Shown piece by piece: positions 1-7,899 of a stretch of DNA of 39,009 bases. Made by a program: the position numbers and the translations under genes. The notes below the pieces were generated by a model. It was given only the letters and a program-made list of their open reading frames with translations, did not search any database and had not been told where the DNA came from. The stretch is from an uncultured Oscillospiraceae bacterium (GTDB lineage Bacteria; Bacillota; Clostridia; Oscillospirales; Oscillospiraceae). Every line of letters starts with the position of its first letter. The stretch's first letter is position 1. The stretch spans positions 1 through 39,009 of the forward strand of contig CALWYL010000012.1 in the NCBI GenBank assembly GCA_944385765.1. Direction: 5' to 3'.

Positions 1-981
1 CAAGTTTCCATTGAAAAGCCGACCTTTGAGAAGTACGCCGCTTATGTGGTGGAACTGAAAGAGCGCAACGGCCTAAAGGTGAAAACCGCTGTCCGCTACA
101 AGGATATGCTGAAGCGGATCAACGCCGAAATCGGCCCTATCAAGCTGCAAGACCTCCGGCCCGACCATTTGAACCGCCTGTATGCAAAGCTGGCGGAGCC
201 GGGGCAGAACAAGAAAACCGGCGGCGGATTATCTGCAAAAACCATTGTGGAACATCATAGGGTTATCAGCACCATACTGGCCCAGGCGGTGAAAGAGCAG
301 TTGATCCCATTCAACACGGCGGAGCGGGCCACGCCGCCCAAACTGCAAAAGCATGAAATGGACGCTTTTGAAGTGGAGGAAGTACAGGCCATTCTAAAGG
401 CACTGGAGACGGAGCCGTTGAAGTGGCAAGTCTGTGTGCAGCTTTTGATTGCCACAGGTGCCCGCCGTGGCGAGATCATGGGCCTGCGCTGGGAGAATAT
501 AGACTGGACGGAAAACAAGCTATATCTCTGTGAAAACCGTGTTTACACGCCGGAGAGCGGAGCAATCAGCACCACGCTAAAGACGGGGGAAAACCGCTAT
601 GTTTCCGTTTCACCCTCTGTTATGGCCCTTCTGAAGCGCTGGAGGGCGGAGCAGGCAGCCACATTCCTAAAACTGGGGATCACTCCCTCCGGCTATGTTC
701 TGACGGCGGAGAACGGCGGGCCGATGCACCCGGACAGCCCCACAGACTGGCTTTACAAATTCTCCAAACGCCACGACTTGCCGCCTATCCACCCGCACAA
801 ATTCCGGCACACACAGGCCAGTCTATTGATCGCCCAGGGCGTGGACATTCTCACCGTTTCAAAGCGGCTGGGACACGCCAAAGTTTCAACCACGCTGGAT
901 ATTTACAGCCATGTGCTTGCCAAGAGCGACGAAAAGGCAAGCGACACCCTGAACAATCTGCTTTACAGGAAACAGGCGTAG
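1..981 (+). CDS. Tyrosine recombinase (phage/ICE-type integrase), 5' end cut by the window edge
   Basis: The reading frame is open from base 1, so the start lies outside the window; 326 residues are visible. It cuts and rejoins DNA through a covalent tyrosine intermediate to integrate or excise a mobile element. The N-terminal part is a SAM-like core-binding domain (first ~110 visible residues). The C-terminal catalytic domain shows the first Arg in 'ATGARRGEI', the Lys in 'TLKTGENRY', the H-x-x-R in 'HPHKFRH', the second His in 'RLGHAKVST' and the nucleophile Tyr in 'DIYSHV'. All catalytic positions are kept, so the enzyme looks functional. It points at the 3' end of an initiator tRNA gene 270 bp away, the classic arrangement for an element inserted in a tRNA. 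Codon use is more AT-rich than in genes to the right. Which element carries it cannot be told from this end alone. Confidence 0.93.
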   Translation, partial: QVSIEKPTFEKYAAYVVELKERNGLKVKTAVRYKDMLKRINAEIGPIKLQDLRPDHLNRLYAKLAEPGQNKKTGGGLSAKTIVEHHRVISTILAQAVKEQLIPFNTAERATPPKLQKHEMDAFEVEEVQAILKALETEPLKWQVCVQLLIATGARRGEIMGLRWENIDWTENKLYLCENRVYTPESGAISTTLKTGENRYVSVSPSVMALLKRWRAEQAATFLKLGITPSGYVLTAENGGPMHPDSPTDWLYKFSKRHDLPPIHPHKFRHTQASLLIAQGVDILTVSKRLGHAKVSTTLDIYSHVLAKSDEKASDTLNNLLYRKQA

Positions 982-1011
982 TGATACCATAGAGGCAAGG
1001 GGGTGGGCTTT

Positions 1012-1080
1012 ATGATTATCTTCTTTATTCTGGCGCTGCCAGTCATGATTATTCTGGCCTGCGCCGGAAAGTACAAGTAA
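1012..1080 (+). CDS. Tiny hydrophobic peptide, 22 aa, downstream of integrase
   Basis: This short ORF starts with ATG ten bases after a purine-rich stretch (AAGGGGG) that can serve as a ribosome binding site. It encodes a peptide that is almost entirely a membrane-spanning stretch (MIIFFILALPVMIILACA) with a basic tail GKYK. It begins 30 bp after the integrase stop and is followed directly by a terminator, so it could be the last cistron of the element. No function is known to me. The good SD, strongly hydrophobic composition and position are the only support. Confidence 0.4.
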   Translation: MIIFFILALPVMIILACAGKYK

Positions 1081-1095
1081 ACCTATCACATAGAG

Positions 1096-1129
1096 CGGTC
1101 TGGGCCTGGAGAGCCTGGGCCGTTCTTTT
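1096..1129 (+). terminator. Rho-independent terminator after integrase / small ORF
   Basis: A 10-bp stem including three G-U pairs (CGGTCTGGGC 1096-1105 with GCCTGGGCCG 1113-1122) is followed by TTCTTTT. It sits 15 bp after the small ORF and would end plus-strand transcription from the element. Confidence 0.65.
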
Positions 1130-1192
1130 ATGCCCACAGTACAGCAAATCAGGGCACAGTCCCGCTAAAGTCCCGCTTTTGCCCTCTCTAAG

Positions 1193-1245
1193 CAAAAAGA
1201 AAACCCAGTGGCCGAGGCCGCAAAGCCTTGCAATCACTGGGTTTT
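1193..1245 (-). terminator. Terminator of the initiator tRNA gene (possibly bidirectional)
   Basis: An 11-bp inverted repeat (AAAACCCAGTG 1200-1210 and CACTGGGTTTT 1235-1245) encloses a loop with its own small stem. On the minus strand it is followed by a T-rich run, just after the CCA end of the tRNA. On the plus strand it also ends in TTTTT, so it may act both ways. It lies on the element side of the presumed attachment site. Confidence 0.65.
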
Positions 1246-1249
1246 TCTA

Positions 1250-1327
<78 letters not shown>

Positions 1328-1342
1328 ATATTGAGCCTTGTT

Positions 1343-1371
1343 ATAATAGCACACTCTCGGCCCGAAGTCAA
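1343..1371 (-). promoter_or_regulatory. Sigma-A promoter of tRNA-fMet
   Basis: On the minus strand, TTGACT (1366-1371), a 17-bp spacer and TATTAT (1343-1348), 15 bp before the mature tRNA 5' end. The promoter lies on the host side, so expression of the tRNA does not depend on the inserted element. Confidence 0.8.
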
Positions 1372-1388
1372 TACCACAATCAAATTTT

Positions 1389-3317
1389 TTATGTCTGCTG
1401 CAGCTCGCCGCTCCTGTAGAGTTCCAGCAGCGCTCTCAGGGCCTCTATGCGGCGCCGCAGCTGCCCGCCCTCGTCCGTGTCCTCGATATAGCGCCGGCGC
1501 GGGAAGCTCTCCACCTCCACGCTGTCGCTCTCCATGTCGGCGTTCTCGCTGAGCACCTTGGCCACGCCCTCAAACGGGCGGTGGCTCTTCAGCCTTATGC
1601 CGTGCGAGCTGTATATGAGGGTGTACCCGGCAATGCCCGTGGTGGCCTGATAGGCCTTGCAGAAGCCGCCGTCGATGATGAACAGCCTGCCCCCGGCCTT
1701 GATGGGGCTCTCGCCCTTTCTGGCCTTCACAGGCGTGTGCCCGTTGATGATGTGCCCCGTCTCCGGGTCCAGGCCGAACTCCTCCAGTATGAGCTTCACT
1801 GCGCCCACGTCCTCCCAGAGGTCGAAATAGGGGTTGCGCGGCTCGACCCAGGTGCTCTTATCCTCCACCATGGCGCGCTCGAAGGTGTGGAATTCCCGCC
1901 CAGAGAAGGGGCTGTTGCGCCCGCACCAGAGGTACCACATCATGTCCAGGGCGCTCTCGTCGCCCCTCGCCCAGGCGGACTTGACTATGATGTCGGCGTA
2001 GTCCATCAGCGCCCGGCCGGAATACCACTTGCCGCCGTGGCGCACCCGGGCAAACTGCCCCTCCGGCGTCATGGGTATGCAGCCGTGGTAGAGCAGGTTC
2101 CCGTTGCAGCAGAGATATGTGCTGCCCCTGCGGTAGATGAAGTCCAGGTGCCGCCGCAGCGGCTGGCTCTCGCGGAAGGCGGAGACATACTCCTCCACCA
2201 GCGCGCCCTCCTCCCCCGTGAGGAGGTAGGGAGCGGCGGGATCCACCGTGGGCAGGTCGGTGCGCTGCAGGGGATAGACGCCGCTGTCCAGCTCCACCGT
2301 GCCGCGCCCATAGTCTATCCTGTTGAGCATCAGCCTGTCGTCCATCTCATAGCCGGGGTGGCGCATGATGACCTGCCCCTCCAGCTTAAAGCCCAGCACG
2401 GAGAGGGCGTGCACCACCGTGGCCTTGTCCCGCCCGCCGTATACGGCGCCGGCGAAATCCACCAGCGGCCGCAGCGACACTCCGTATCTCCGCTCCAGCG
2501 TGTTCTCGTTGCCGTACTCCAGGGTTATCCGCAGCACGGTGAAGATGCAGGCGGGGCTGCCCGCCGCCGCGCCCAGCCAGAGTATGTCGTGGTTGCCCCA
2601 CTGTATGTCCAGCCTGTCCCGCTCCATCAGCAGGTCGATGATGCGCGCCGGCTCCGGCCCGCGGTCGAAGATGTCGCCCACCACGTGCAGCCGGTCCACC
2701 GCCAGGCGCTTTATGAGCTCCGCCAGGGCCGTTATCACGTCCTCCGCCGAGCCGTTCTCTATTATGGCCCGCACTATGGCGTCGTGGTAGCGCAGCTGAT
2801 TGGCGTCCTCGTCGCGCTGCAGGTGCAGCAGCTCGTCCAGGACGAAGGCCCAGTCGGCGGGCATCTGCCGCCGCACATAGCTGCGCGTGTATTTGCCCGA
2901 GAGGGTCTCAGCCAGGGTCCGCAGGCTCTCCAGCGTCTCTCTCAGCCGCCCGGCGTCCAGCTCTCCCCGCTCTCTCAGCACATTCAGAGCCTCGCGGGGG
3001 TAATAGATGACGGAACAGAGGGCGTGGCAGCGCTCCTCGCCCAGCGCGGGCTCAAACAGGCGCCGCACCTTCTCCAGGATGACGCCCGAGCAGTTGTTCA
3101 ATATGTGGCGCACGGCGGCGTACTCCCCGTGCAGGTCGCTTATGAAGTGCTCCGTGCCCTTGGGCAGGGACAGCACGGCGCTGAGCTTGACTATCTCAGA
3201 GCTCACCGCCGGCTCATTGGGGTATTTCTCCGCCAGCAGCTCCAGGTATTCGCGGGAAAACTCGGCCATATCCTCCACCTCCGCAGTCTCTATGGACAAT
3301 CTTATCATCCGCGCCAT
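1389..3317 (-). CDS. fbp: Fructose-1,6-bisphosphatase, class III
   Basis: Hydrolyses fructose 1,6-bisphosphate to fructose 6-phosphate, the gluconeogenic step, in the cytoplasm. The 642-residue length matches the large Firmicutes class III enzyme, which belongs to the calcineurin-like metallophosphatase fold. Metal-binding motifs visible in order are SDLHGEY (~60-66), GDIFDRG (~216), WGNHD (~240) and a C-terminal NGHTPVK. The start is placed at the first ATG, but no strong SD precedes it; ATG codons 4 and 17 are alternatives that remove no conserved residues. It begins 31 bp after the acetyltransferase stop and may share its transcript. The tRNA-fMet promoter follows its stop directly. Confidence 0.95.
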   Translation of the reverse strand: MARMIRLSIETAEVEDMAEFSREYLELLAEKYPNEPAVSSEIVKLSAVLSLPKGTEHFISDLHGEYAAVRHILNNCSGVILEKVRRLFEPALGEERCHALCSVIYYPREALNVLRERGELDAGRLRETLESLRTLAETLSGKYTRSYVRRQMPADWAFVLDELLHLQRDEDANQLRYHDAIVRAIIENGSAEDVITALAELIKRLAVDRLHVVGDIFDRGPEPARIIDLLMERDRLDIQWGNHDILWLGAAAGSPACIFTVLRITLEYGNENTLERRYGVSLRPLVDFAGAVYGGRDKATVVHALSVLGFKLEGQVIMRHPGYEMDDRLMLNRIDYGRGTVELDSGVYPLQRTDLPTVDPAAPYLLTGEEGALVEEYVSAFRESQPLRRHLDFIYRRGSTYLCCNGNLLYHGCIPMTPEGQFARVRHGGKWYSGRALMDYADIIVKSAWARGDESALDMMWYLWCGRNSPFSGREFHTFERAMVEDKSTWVEPRNPYFDLWEDVGAVKLILEEFGLDPETGHIINGHTPVKARKGESPIKAGGRLFIIDGGFCKAYQATTGIAGYTLIYSSHGIRLKSHRPFEGVAKVLSENADMESDSVEVESFPRRRYIEDTDEGGQLRRRIEALRALLELYRSGELQQT

Positions 3318-3348
3318 CGCTTGGCAATCAAAACTTTCCCCCGGCCGC

Positions 3349-3909
3349 TCAGTCCTCCAGGCGCCTGAGCACCCGGCAGGGCACGCCCGCCGCGACGACG
3401 TTGGGCGGTATTTTCCCCTTTACCACGCTGCCCGCGGCGATGACGCTGTTGTCCCCTATCTCCGCGCCCGCCAGGACGGTGCAGCCCGCGCCTATCCAGA
3501 CGTTGTCTCCTATCCTTATCGGCCGGGCATACTCCAGCCCGGCGGCGCGCTGCACAGGATCAAGAGCGTGTTCCGCCGTGGTCAGGCAGCAGTTGGGGCC
3601 TATCAGCACATGGTCGCCTATGGTTATGGCCACCCCGTCCGTGAAATACACGTTGTGGTTCGAGTAAAACCCGTCTCCCACGGATATATTGCTGCCGTAA
3701 TCGCACCAGAACGGGGGAGTGAACACGGCGCCCCTGCCCAGCTGCCCGATCATGCGCCCGAGGAGCTCCGCCCTGCGCTTCTCCTCCCAGGGCGCCGTGC
3801 GGTTATACTCGTAGCACAGCTCCGCGCAGCGCCTTCGCGCCAGGCGCATCTCCGCGTCGGCCTCCGGGTCGAAAAGCTCCCCGCGCTCCATTTTTTCCCT
3901 CTCAGTCAT
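3349..3909 (-). CDS. Sugar O-acetyltransferase, maltose/galactoside acetyltransferase type
   Basis: Probably transfers acetyl from acetyl-CoA to a sugar hydroxyl. The 186-residue protein begins MTEREKMERGELFDP, the usual N-terminal start of the Maa/LacA/NodL family. It continues with hexapeptide repeats of a left-handed beta helix (for example NVWIGAGCTVLAGAEIG and NSVIAAGSVV). The likely catalytic His is in TTAEHALDP (~115). An upstream frame could add 11 residues, but they overlap the tsf terminator, and GGAGGA sits 6 bp before the chosen ATG. The natural acceptor sugar cannot be inferred. Because the tsf terminator lies just upstream, expression needs read-through or a promoter inside it. 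Confidence 0.88.
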   Translation of the reverse strand: MTEREKMERGELFDPEADAEMRLARRRCAELCYEYNRTAPWEEKRRAELLGRMIGQLGRGAVFTPPFWCDYGSNISVGDGFYSNHNVYFTDGVAITIGDHVLIGPNCCLTTAEHALDPVQRAAGLEYARPIRIGDNVWIGAGCTVLAGAEIGDNSVIAAGSVVKGKIPPNVVAAGVPCRVLRRLED

Positions 3910-3925
3910 ATCCGTCCTCCATATA

Positions 3926-3956
3926 AAAACCGCCCGCGGCATGCCGCGGGCGGTTT
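3926..3956 (-). terminator. Terminator of the rpsB-tsf operon
   Basis: A nearly perfect 15-bp stem (GCCCGCGGC core) with a 2-nt loop, followed on the minus strand by GGTTTTTATAT. It lies 13 bp after the tsf stop and abuts the start of the acetyltransferase gene. Confidence 0.85.
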
Positions 3957-3968
3957 TGCAAATTTATC

Positions 3969-4898
3969 TCACTTTACCAGCTTGGCGACCTCGGCGGCGA
4001 GGTCGTCCTGGCGCTTCTCGATGCCCTCGCCCTTCTCAAAGCGGGTGTAGGCCTTGACGGCGATGGTCGTGCCCAGCTCCTTGGCCACGGCGGCGACGTG
4101 CTCCTCCACGGAGACCTTGTCGTCCTTGACGAAGGGCTGCTGCAGGAGGCAGATCTCCTTGTAATACTTGGCCAGGCCGCCCATGACAATCTTCTCGATT
4201 ATGGCGTCGGGCTTCTTGGCGTTCTTCGGGTCCTCCTTGGCCTGGGCCAGGCGGACGCGCTTCTCGTTCTCGATGAACTCCTCGGAGACCTGGCTCTTGT
4301 CCAGGAACTCGGGATTCAAGGCCGCGACCTGCATGGCGAGGTCCTTGCCCAGCTCGGCGATGGTCTCGTTCTTCTCAAAGCCCTCGCCCACCTCGAGATT
4401 CATGAGCACGGCGATGCGGCCGCCCATGTGGACGTAGGGGATATTCAGGCCCGTGTCATAGCGGGCAAAGCGGCGGACCTTGATGTTCTCGCCGATGACG
4501 AGCACCTTGTCGTTCTGCTCCTCAAGGACGGTCTTGTCGCCGCCGGGGTATTTGCAGGCGAACAGGGCGTCGAGGTCGGCGGGATTCTCCTTGGCCACCA
4601 CCTGGGCCACATTGTGGACGAACTCGACGAAGAGGTCGTTCTTGGCCACGAAATCGCTCTCGGCGTTGACCTCGACTATGGAGCCGACACCGCAGTCGGG
4701 GCAGACCCAGGCGTAGGCCATGCCCTCGGCGGCTATGCGGCCGGCCTTCTTCTGCGCGGCGGCCAGGCCCTTCTCGCGCAGCCACTCAACGGCCTTGTCC
4801 ATGTCGCCGTCGGACTCGGCAAGAGCCTTCTTGCAGTCCATCATGCCGACGCCGGTCATCTCGCGGAGGTTCTTAACATCTGCTGCTGTGAAGCCCAT
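3969..4898 (-). CDS. tsf: Elongation factor Ts
   Basis: Guanine nucleotide exchange factor that regenerates EF-Tu-GTP during translation. The 309 residues start with the UBA-like N-terminal domain and the family signature (VKNLREMTGVGMMDCKKAL, ~9-27). The core motif VEVNAESDFVAKND follows (~74-87). An oddity is a CPDCG pair of cysteines (66 and 69) just before the core motif, where I would expect a short non-cysteine loop; it might be a lineage trait or a metal site. The start ATG has GGAAGG 10 bp upstream. It lies 44 bp after rpsB, the standard pairing, and ends at a strong terminator. Confidence 0.97.
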   Translation of the reverse strand: MGFTAADVKNLREMTGVGMMDCKKALAESDGDMDKAVEWLREKGLAAAQKKAGRIAAEGMAYAWVCPDCGVGSIVEVNAESDFVAKNDLFVEFVHNVAQVVAKENPADLDALFACKYPGGDKTVLEEQNDKVLVIGENIKVRRFARYDTGLNIPYVHMGGRIAVLMNLEVGEGFEKNETIAELGKDLAMQVAALNPEFLDKSQVSEEFIENEKRVRLAQAKEDPKNAKKPDAIIEKIVMGGLAKYYKEICLLQQPFVKDDKVSVEEHVAAVAKELGTTIAVKAYTRFEKGEGIEKRQDDLAAEVAKLVK

Positions 4899-4942
4899 TT
4901 ATATCAATCCTTCCGTAAAATATCAGGTGTGGGTGCTGCTGA

Positions 4943-5686
4943 TTACTCGGCGTCGCCCTCGGCGGCGTCCTTGTCCTCCGCCACGGCGGCCTCGGCGGCG
5001 TCGGCGCCCTGGTGGCCCTCCTGCACGGCGTTGGCCACGGTGGAGCTGATGAGCCTGATGGCGCGGATGGCGTCGTCGTTGGCGGGGATGACGTAATCGA
5101 CCTCGTCGGGGTCGCAGTTGGTGTCGACTATGGCGATGATGGGGATGTGCAGCTTGCGGGCCTCGGCGATGGCGTTGTGCTCCTTGCGGGAGTCGATGAC
5201 GAAGAGGGCGCCGGGCAGCTTCTTCATGTCCTTCACGCCGCCGAGGTACTTCTCCAGCTTGGCCATCTCGCCCATGAGCTTCATGACTTCCTTCTTGGGC
5301 AGCATGTCGAAGGTGCCGTCGTTCTGCATCTTCTCCAGCTGGGCCAGGCGGTCGATACGGGTGCGCATGGTCTTGAAGTTGGTCAGCATGCCGCCCAGCC
5401 AGCGGGCGTTGACGTAGTACTGGCCGACGCGCTCGGCCTCCTCCTTCACGGCGTCGGCCGCCTGCTTCTTGGTGCCGACAAAGAGGATGTTCTGCCCGTT
5501 CTCCGCCAGCTCGCGGACGAAGTTATAGGCCTCCTCCAGCTTCTTGACGGTCTTGGCCAGGTCGATGATATAGATGCCGTTGCGCTCGCAGTAGATGTAC
5601 TCCGCCATCTTGGGGTTCCACCTGCGGGTCTGGTGGCCGAAGTGCACGCCGGCCTCCAGGAGCTGTTTCATAGATACGACTGCCAT
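4943..5686 (-). CDS. rpsB: 30S ribosomal protein S2
   Basis: Structural component of the small ribosomal subunit. The 247-residue sequence is typical from the start ([27 protein letters not shown]). It contains the conserved [27 protein letters not shown] and [18 protein letters not shown] blocks. The C-terminal ~25 residues are an Ala/Asp/Glu-rich tail, common in S2. The ATG is preceded by GGGAGGAAAACAAAA. It heads the rpsB-tsf operon behind its own sigma-A promoter and a GC-rich leader of about 100 nt. Confidence 0.98.
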   Translation of the reverse strand: MAVVSMKQLLEAGVHFGHQTRRWNPKMAEYIYCERNGIYIIDLAKTVKKLEEAYNFVRELAENGQNILFVGTKKQAADAVKEEAERVGQYYVNARWLGGMLTNFKTMRTRIDRLAQLEKMQNDGTFDMLPKKEVMKLMGEMAKLEKYLGGVKDMKKLPGALFVIDSRKEHNAIAEARKLHIPIIAIVDTNCDPDEVDYVIPANDDAIRAIRLISSTVANAVQEGHQGADAAEAAVAEDKDAAEGDAE

Positions 5687-5699
5687 TTTTGTTTTCCTC

Positions 5700-5790
5700 C
5701 CTTTATTTCGTTATTACCTCCGGCGGGGTCATCTCCCCACGGCCCGGCCCTGCGGCCACGGGGCCGGGGATCGCCCGTCCGTGCGTAATG
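5700..5790 (-). promoter_or_regulatory. GC-rich structured 5' leader of rpsB
   Basis: Between the promoter and the rpsB SD the transcript contains an inverted repeat (CCCCGGCCC paired with GGGCCGGG) that can form a strong hairpin. S2 autoregulates through its leader in other bacteria, so this could play that part. Only the hairpin is seen; regulation is inferred. Confidence 0.35.
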
Positions 5791-5797
5791 CTCCAGT

Positions 5798-5826
5798 ATT
5801 ATAGCAGACCGCCGCCCATAGCGCAA
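5798..5826 (-). promoter_or_regulatory. Sigma-A promoter of rpsB-tsf
   Basis: On the minus strand, TTGCGC (5821-5826), a 17-bp spacer and a perfect TATAAT (5798-5803), about 105 bp before the rpsB start. Confidence 0.8.
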
Positions 5827-5898
5827 GGGCTTTTTTGTGAAAAAGCCGCTGTTTTTCCCCGCTCCGCCAACTTTTTTCCGAAAAGCTGAAGATTTCTC

Positions 5899-5926
5899 TT
5901 GACAAAGCGCAAAGAACAGTTATAAT
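5899..5926 (+). promoter_or_regulatory. Sigma-A promoter of tRNA-Gln
   Basis: Consensus TTGACA (5899-5904), a 16-bp spacer and TATAAT (5921-5926), 11 bp before the mature tRNA 5' end. Confidence 0.88.
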
Positions 5927-5937
5927 ATTCTTCGCAT

Positions 5938-6011
5938 AGCGGGATTGTGTAAAGGTAGCACAGCGGACTCTGACTCCGTATGTGAGGGTTCGAATCCTTC
6001 TCCCGCTGCCA
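5938..6011 (+). tRNA. tRNA-Gln (CTG)
   Basis: The acceptor stem AGCGGGA/TCCCGCT, anticodon loop CTCTGAC (anticodon CTG, codon CAG), T arm GAGGGTTCGAATCCTTC and encoded GCCA end give a complete 74-nt cloverleaf. Confidence 0.93.
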
Positions 6012-6054
6012 AAAGAGCTCCGCGGAATCGTTCTGATTCCGCGGAGCTCTTTTT
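6011..6054 (+). terminator. Strong terminator after tRNA-Gln, probably bidirectional
   Basis: A perfect 19-bp stem (6011-6029 with 6035-6053) and a 5-nt loop, followed by T-rich sequence on the plus strand. The minus strand also ends in TCTTTT, so it can serve the anti-sigma gene that stops at 6064. Confidence 0.9.
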
Positions 6055-6063
6055 CTCTTTCTC

Positions 6064-6912
6064 TCAGCCCAGCGGGAACTCCAGCCGGCCCAGCGCGCCG
6101 GCCCCCAGCGTGTACTTGTCAAACACCAGCACCACACGCCCCTCCCCGTCGACGTAAAAGCTCGACGAGCTCTCTATGGCGGCGCCTATGTCGGCGTCGT
6201 CCCAGAGCATCGCGCGCTCATCCTCGGGCAGGGCCGCCAGTCCGTGCTCCACGGCCTCCCCGGCCCTCTGGCGCCAGTCCGCGCCCAGCAGGTCCTCCGG
6301 CGTCAGCGCCCCTCCGCTGCGCGGGTCGTAATTGTAGTAGTGGAAGCTGGAGTACACCGAGGCGCTGCTCTCCGTCTTGATGACGGCGAAGGACAGCACT
6401 CCCTCCTCCGCGCAGTAGACCTCGTAGTCCACCCGCACCCGCATGGGGATATACTCCTCCGGATCTCCGCCCGTGGCCGTGTAGGCCTCGTAATACTCCC
6501 TAGCCCTCTGCTCGGAGTCCGCCACCTCGGCGTCCACCGTCTGGCGGATGAGTTCGTTCACCTCTTCCGTCCAGCCGTTCTCCCCCGCGTCTATGGCCGG
6601 CAGCTGCACATCCACCACGCTGGCGCCATCCTCCCGGTGATAGCTGTCTATGGTCAGCACGCGGCAGAGCCCGCCCACGACCGGCAGCTCCTGCATGGCC
6701 GCGGCGAAGGTGGGCACGGTGTTGAGCAGCAGTATAAACACCGCGCAGGCCGCCGCCAGGGGCGCCGTGGTGCGCGCGAAGATGCGGGCGCGGCGCCTTG
6801 CCCGCTCGCGCGATGCGCGCGCCCTCCCGAGGGCGCCGTCCACCGCCGCTCCCAGCTCCGGTGGGGCTTCCGTGGCCATGTAGATGTCCCTGAGCTCCTT
6901 TTTCACTCTCAT
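6064..6912 (-). CDS. RsiV-like anti-sigma factor, DUF3298 domain
   Basis: Predicted membrane-bound inhibitor of the ECF sigma factor encoded just upstream. The 282-residue protein has a basic cytoplasmic N-terminus with a PPELGAAVDGAL segment, one transmembrane helix (~50-71) and an extracellular part. The C-terminal third is DUF3298-like (FHYYNYDPRSGGALTPEDLL, then VVLVFDKYTLGAGALGRLEF). In B. subtilis and C. difficile the related RsiV binds lysozyme and is then cleaved to free SigV. That knowledge is transferred here only by domain layout; the N-terminus is also like anti-sigma factors of the DUF4179 type. Its ATG overlaps the sigma stop by 4 bp (ATGA), which implies translational coupling. 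Confidence 0.8.
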   Translation of the reverse strand: MRVKKELRDIYMATEAPPELGAAVDGALGRARASRERARRRARIFARTTAPLAAACAVFILLLNTVPTFAAAMQELPVVGGLCRVLTIDSYHREDGASVVDVQLPAIDAGENGWTEEVNELIRQTVDAEVADSEQRAREYYEAYTATGGDPEEYIPMRVRVDYEVYCAEEGVLSFAVIKTESSASVYSSFHYYNYDPRSGGALTPEDLLGADWRQRAGEAVEHGLAALPEDERAMLWDDADIGAAIESSSSFYVDGEGRVVLVFDKYTLGAGALGRLEFPLG

Positions 6913-7409
6913 CCCTCCTCGTCCTCCTCCAGCTCCAGCCGGAGCAGGGAGAGCGCCTTGTAGAGCCTGGCCTTGGCCGTGCTCAACGTACAGCCGGTGC
7001 TCTCCGCTATCTCGGAGAGCTTCATGTCCTCAAAGAAACGCAGCATGACCACCGTCTTCAGCTTCGGCGGCAGCCGGCCGATGGCCTCGTAGGCCGCCAG
7101 GACCTCCGGGCGGGCCTCCGGGCCGCCGGGCGCGGCCAGCTCCGCCGTCTCGCTGAGGCTCTCGGTGCCGCGCCGCTTCCGCCGGCGCAGGGCGTCCAGG
7201 CACTCGTTGACCAGTATGCGTGTGAACCAGGGCCGCAGCTTCTCCATGTCGTGCAGTGAGTCCAGCCGGCGCAGTCCGCGCTCCACGGCGGCCTGTACCG
7301 CGTCCAGCGCATCCTCCCGCTCCCGCAGGTAGCCGTAGGCCAGGCGGTATGCTCGCTCCTGATTTTGCTTTATGAATGAGGCGTATTCCTCAAACGTTAT
7401 GCGGCCCAA
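6909..7409 (-). CDS. ECF-type RNA polymerase sigma factor
   Basis: Directs RNA polymerase to a stress regulon, held inactive by the neighbouring anti-sigma protein. The 166 residues contain region 2 (AYRLAYGYLREREDALDAVQ, then RPWFTRILVNECLDALRRRK) and region 4 (LPPKLKTVVMLRFFEDMKLS, then IAESTGCTLSTAKARLYKAL), with nothing before or after, as in ECF factors. The start is a TTG with GGGGAG five bases upstream; no earlier in-frame start suits better. It begins 28 bp after the DUF4358 lipoprotein gene and overlaps the anti-sigma gene by 4 bp. By context it is SigV-like, but the subgroup cannot be fixed without a tree. Confidence 0.9.
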   Translation of the reverse strand: MGRITFEEYASFIKQNQERAYRLAYGYLREREDALDAVQAAVERGLRRLDSLHDMEKLRPWFTRILVNECLDALRRRKRRGTESLSETAELAAPGGPEARPEVLAAYEAIGRLPPKLKTVVMLRFFEDMKLSEIAESTGCTLSTAKARLYKALSLLRLELEEDEEG

Positions 7410-7437
7410 GGCTCCCCACTACCCTCTCAGTCTGCGT

Positions 7438-7899
7438 CTATCCCCCGAAAGTCGCCTTCCACAGCTGCCGCGCTCCGGAGGAGTCCTGCGCGGTGCAGAG
7501 CAGCACGAAGCGCCCCTCCGCCAGTATCAGCGAGTTCTCCAGCTTGGGCACCTCGTCCGGCAGATAGGAGCCGTAGTCGGCGATGCGCGACTCGTTGCGC
7601 TCCCAGAGCCGCTCCAGCAGCTCCTGGGCGTCCCCGGCGCTCGCCGTCTCAAATACCGCCAGCTCCTCCGCGGTGGCCCCGGCCCCGGACCAGGCGACGC
7701 AGCTGGCGTCCGTGCCCAGGCCGTAGAGCTCGCGGGCTATGCCCTCGTCCAGCAGGTACATCTCCTCGCCGAAGCCGGCGCTGTCCCTCAGCTGAAAGGC
7801 CAGCTCGTCCAGGTCGGGCTCCGCCGGCTGTGCGCCGCAGGCCGCCAGCAGCGCCGCCGTCAGCGCCATGCAGACTATGAGTGTGATGGCCTTTTTCAT
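7438..7899 (-). CDS. DUF4358-family lipoprotein
   Basis: A 153-residue predicted lipoprotein. The signal peptide MKKAITLIVCMALTAALLAA ends at a lipobox LLAAC with the modified Cys at 21. The mature part carries the GATAEELAVFE and SYLPDEVPKLENSLILAEGRFVLL features that I associate with DUF4358, a family of unknown function in Firmicutes. The ATG overlaps the stop of the SGNH hydrolase gene by 4 bp. I believe DUF4358 genes often sit near envelope acyl-transfer genes, which fits this neighbour, but no activity can be assigned. Confidence 0.75.
   Translation of the reverse strand: MKKAITLIVCMALTAALLAACGAQPAEPDLDELAFQLRDSAGFGEEMYLLDEGIARELYGLGTDASCVAWSGAGATAEELAVFETASAGDAQELLERLWERNESRIADYGSYLPDEVPKLENSLILAEGRFVLLCTAQDSSGARQLWKATFGG

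Noticed and set aside
1150..1185. Short direct repeat AGTCCCGCT x2 near the integrase as a CRISPR or att repeat
   Set aside because: There are only two copies a few bases apart with no spacers of regular size; it is too short to support either reading.
1581..3368. Long open frame antisense to fbp (595 codons)
   Set aside because: The fbp frame has all catalytic motifs. The antisense frame is a low-complexity product of high GC at codon position 3, with no family features.
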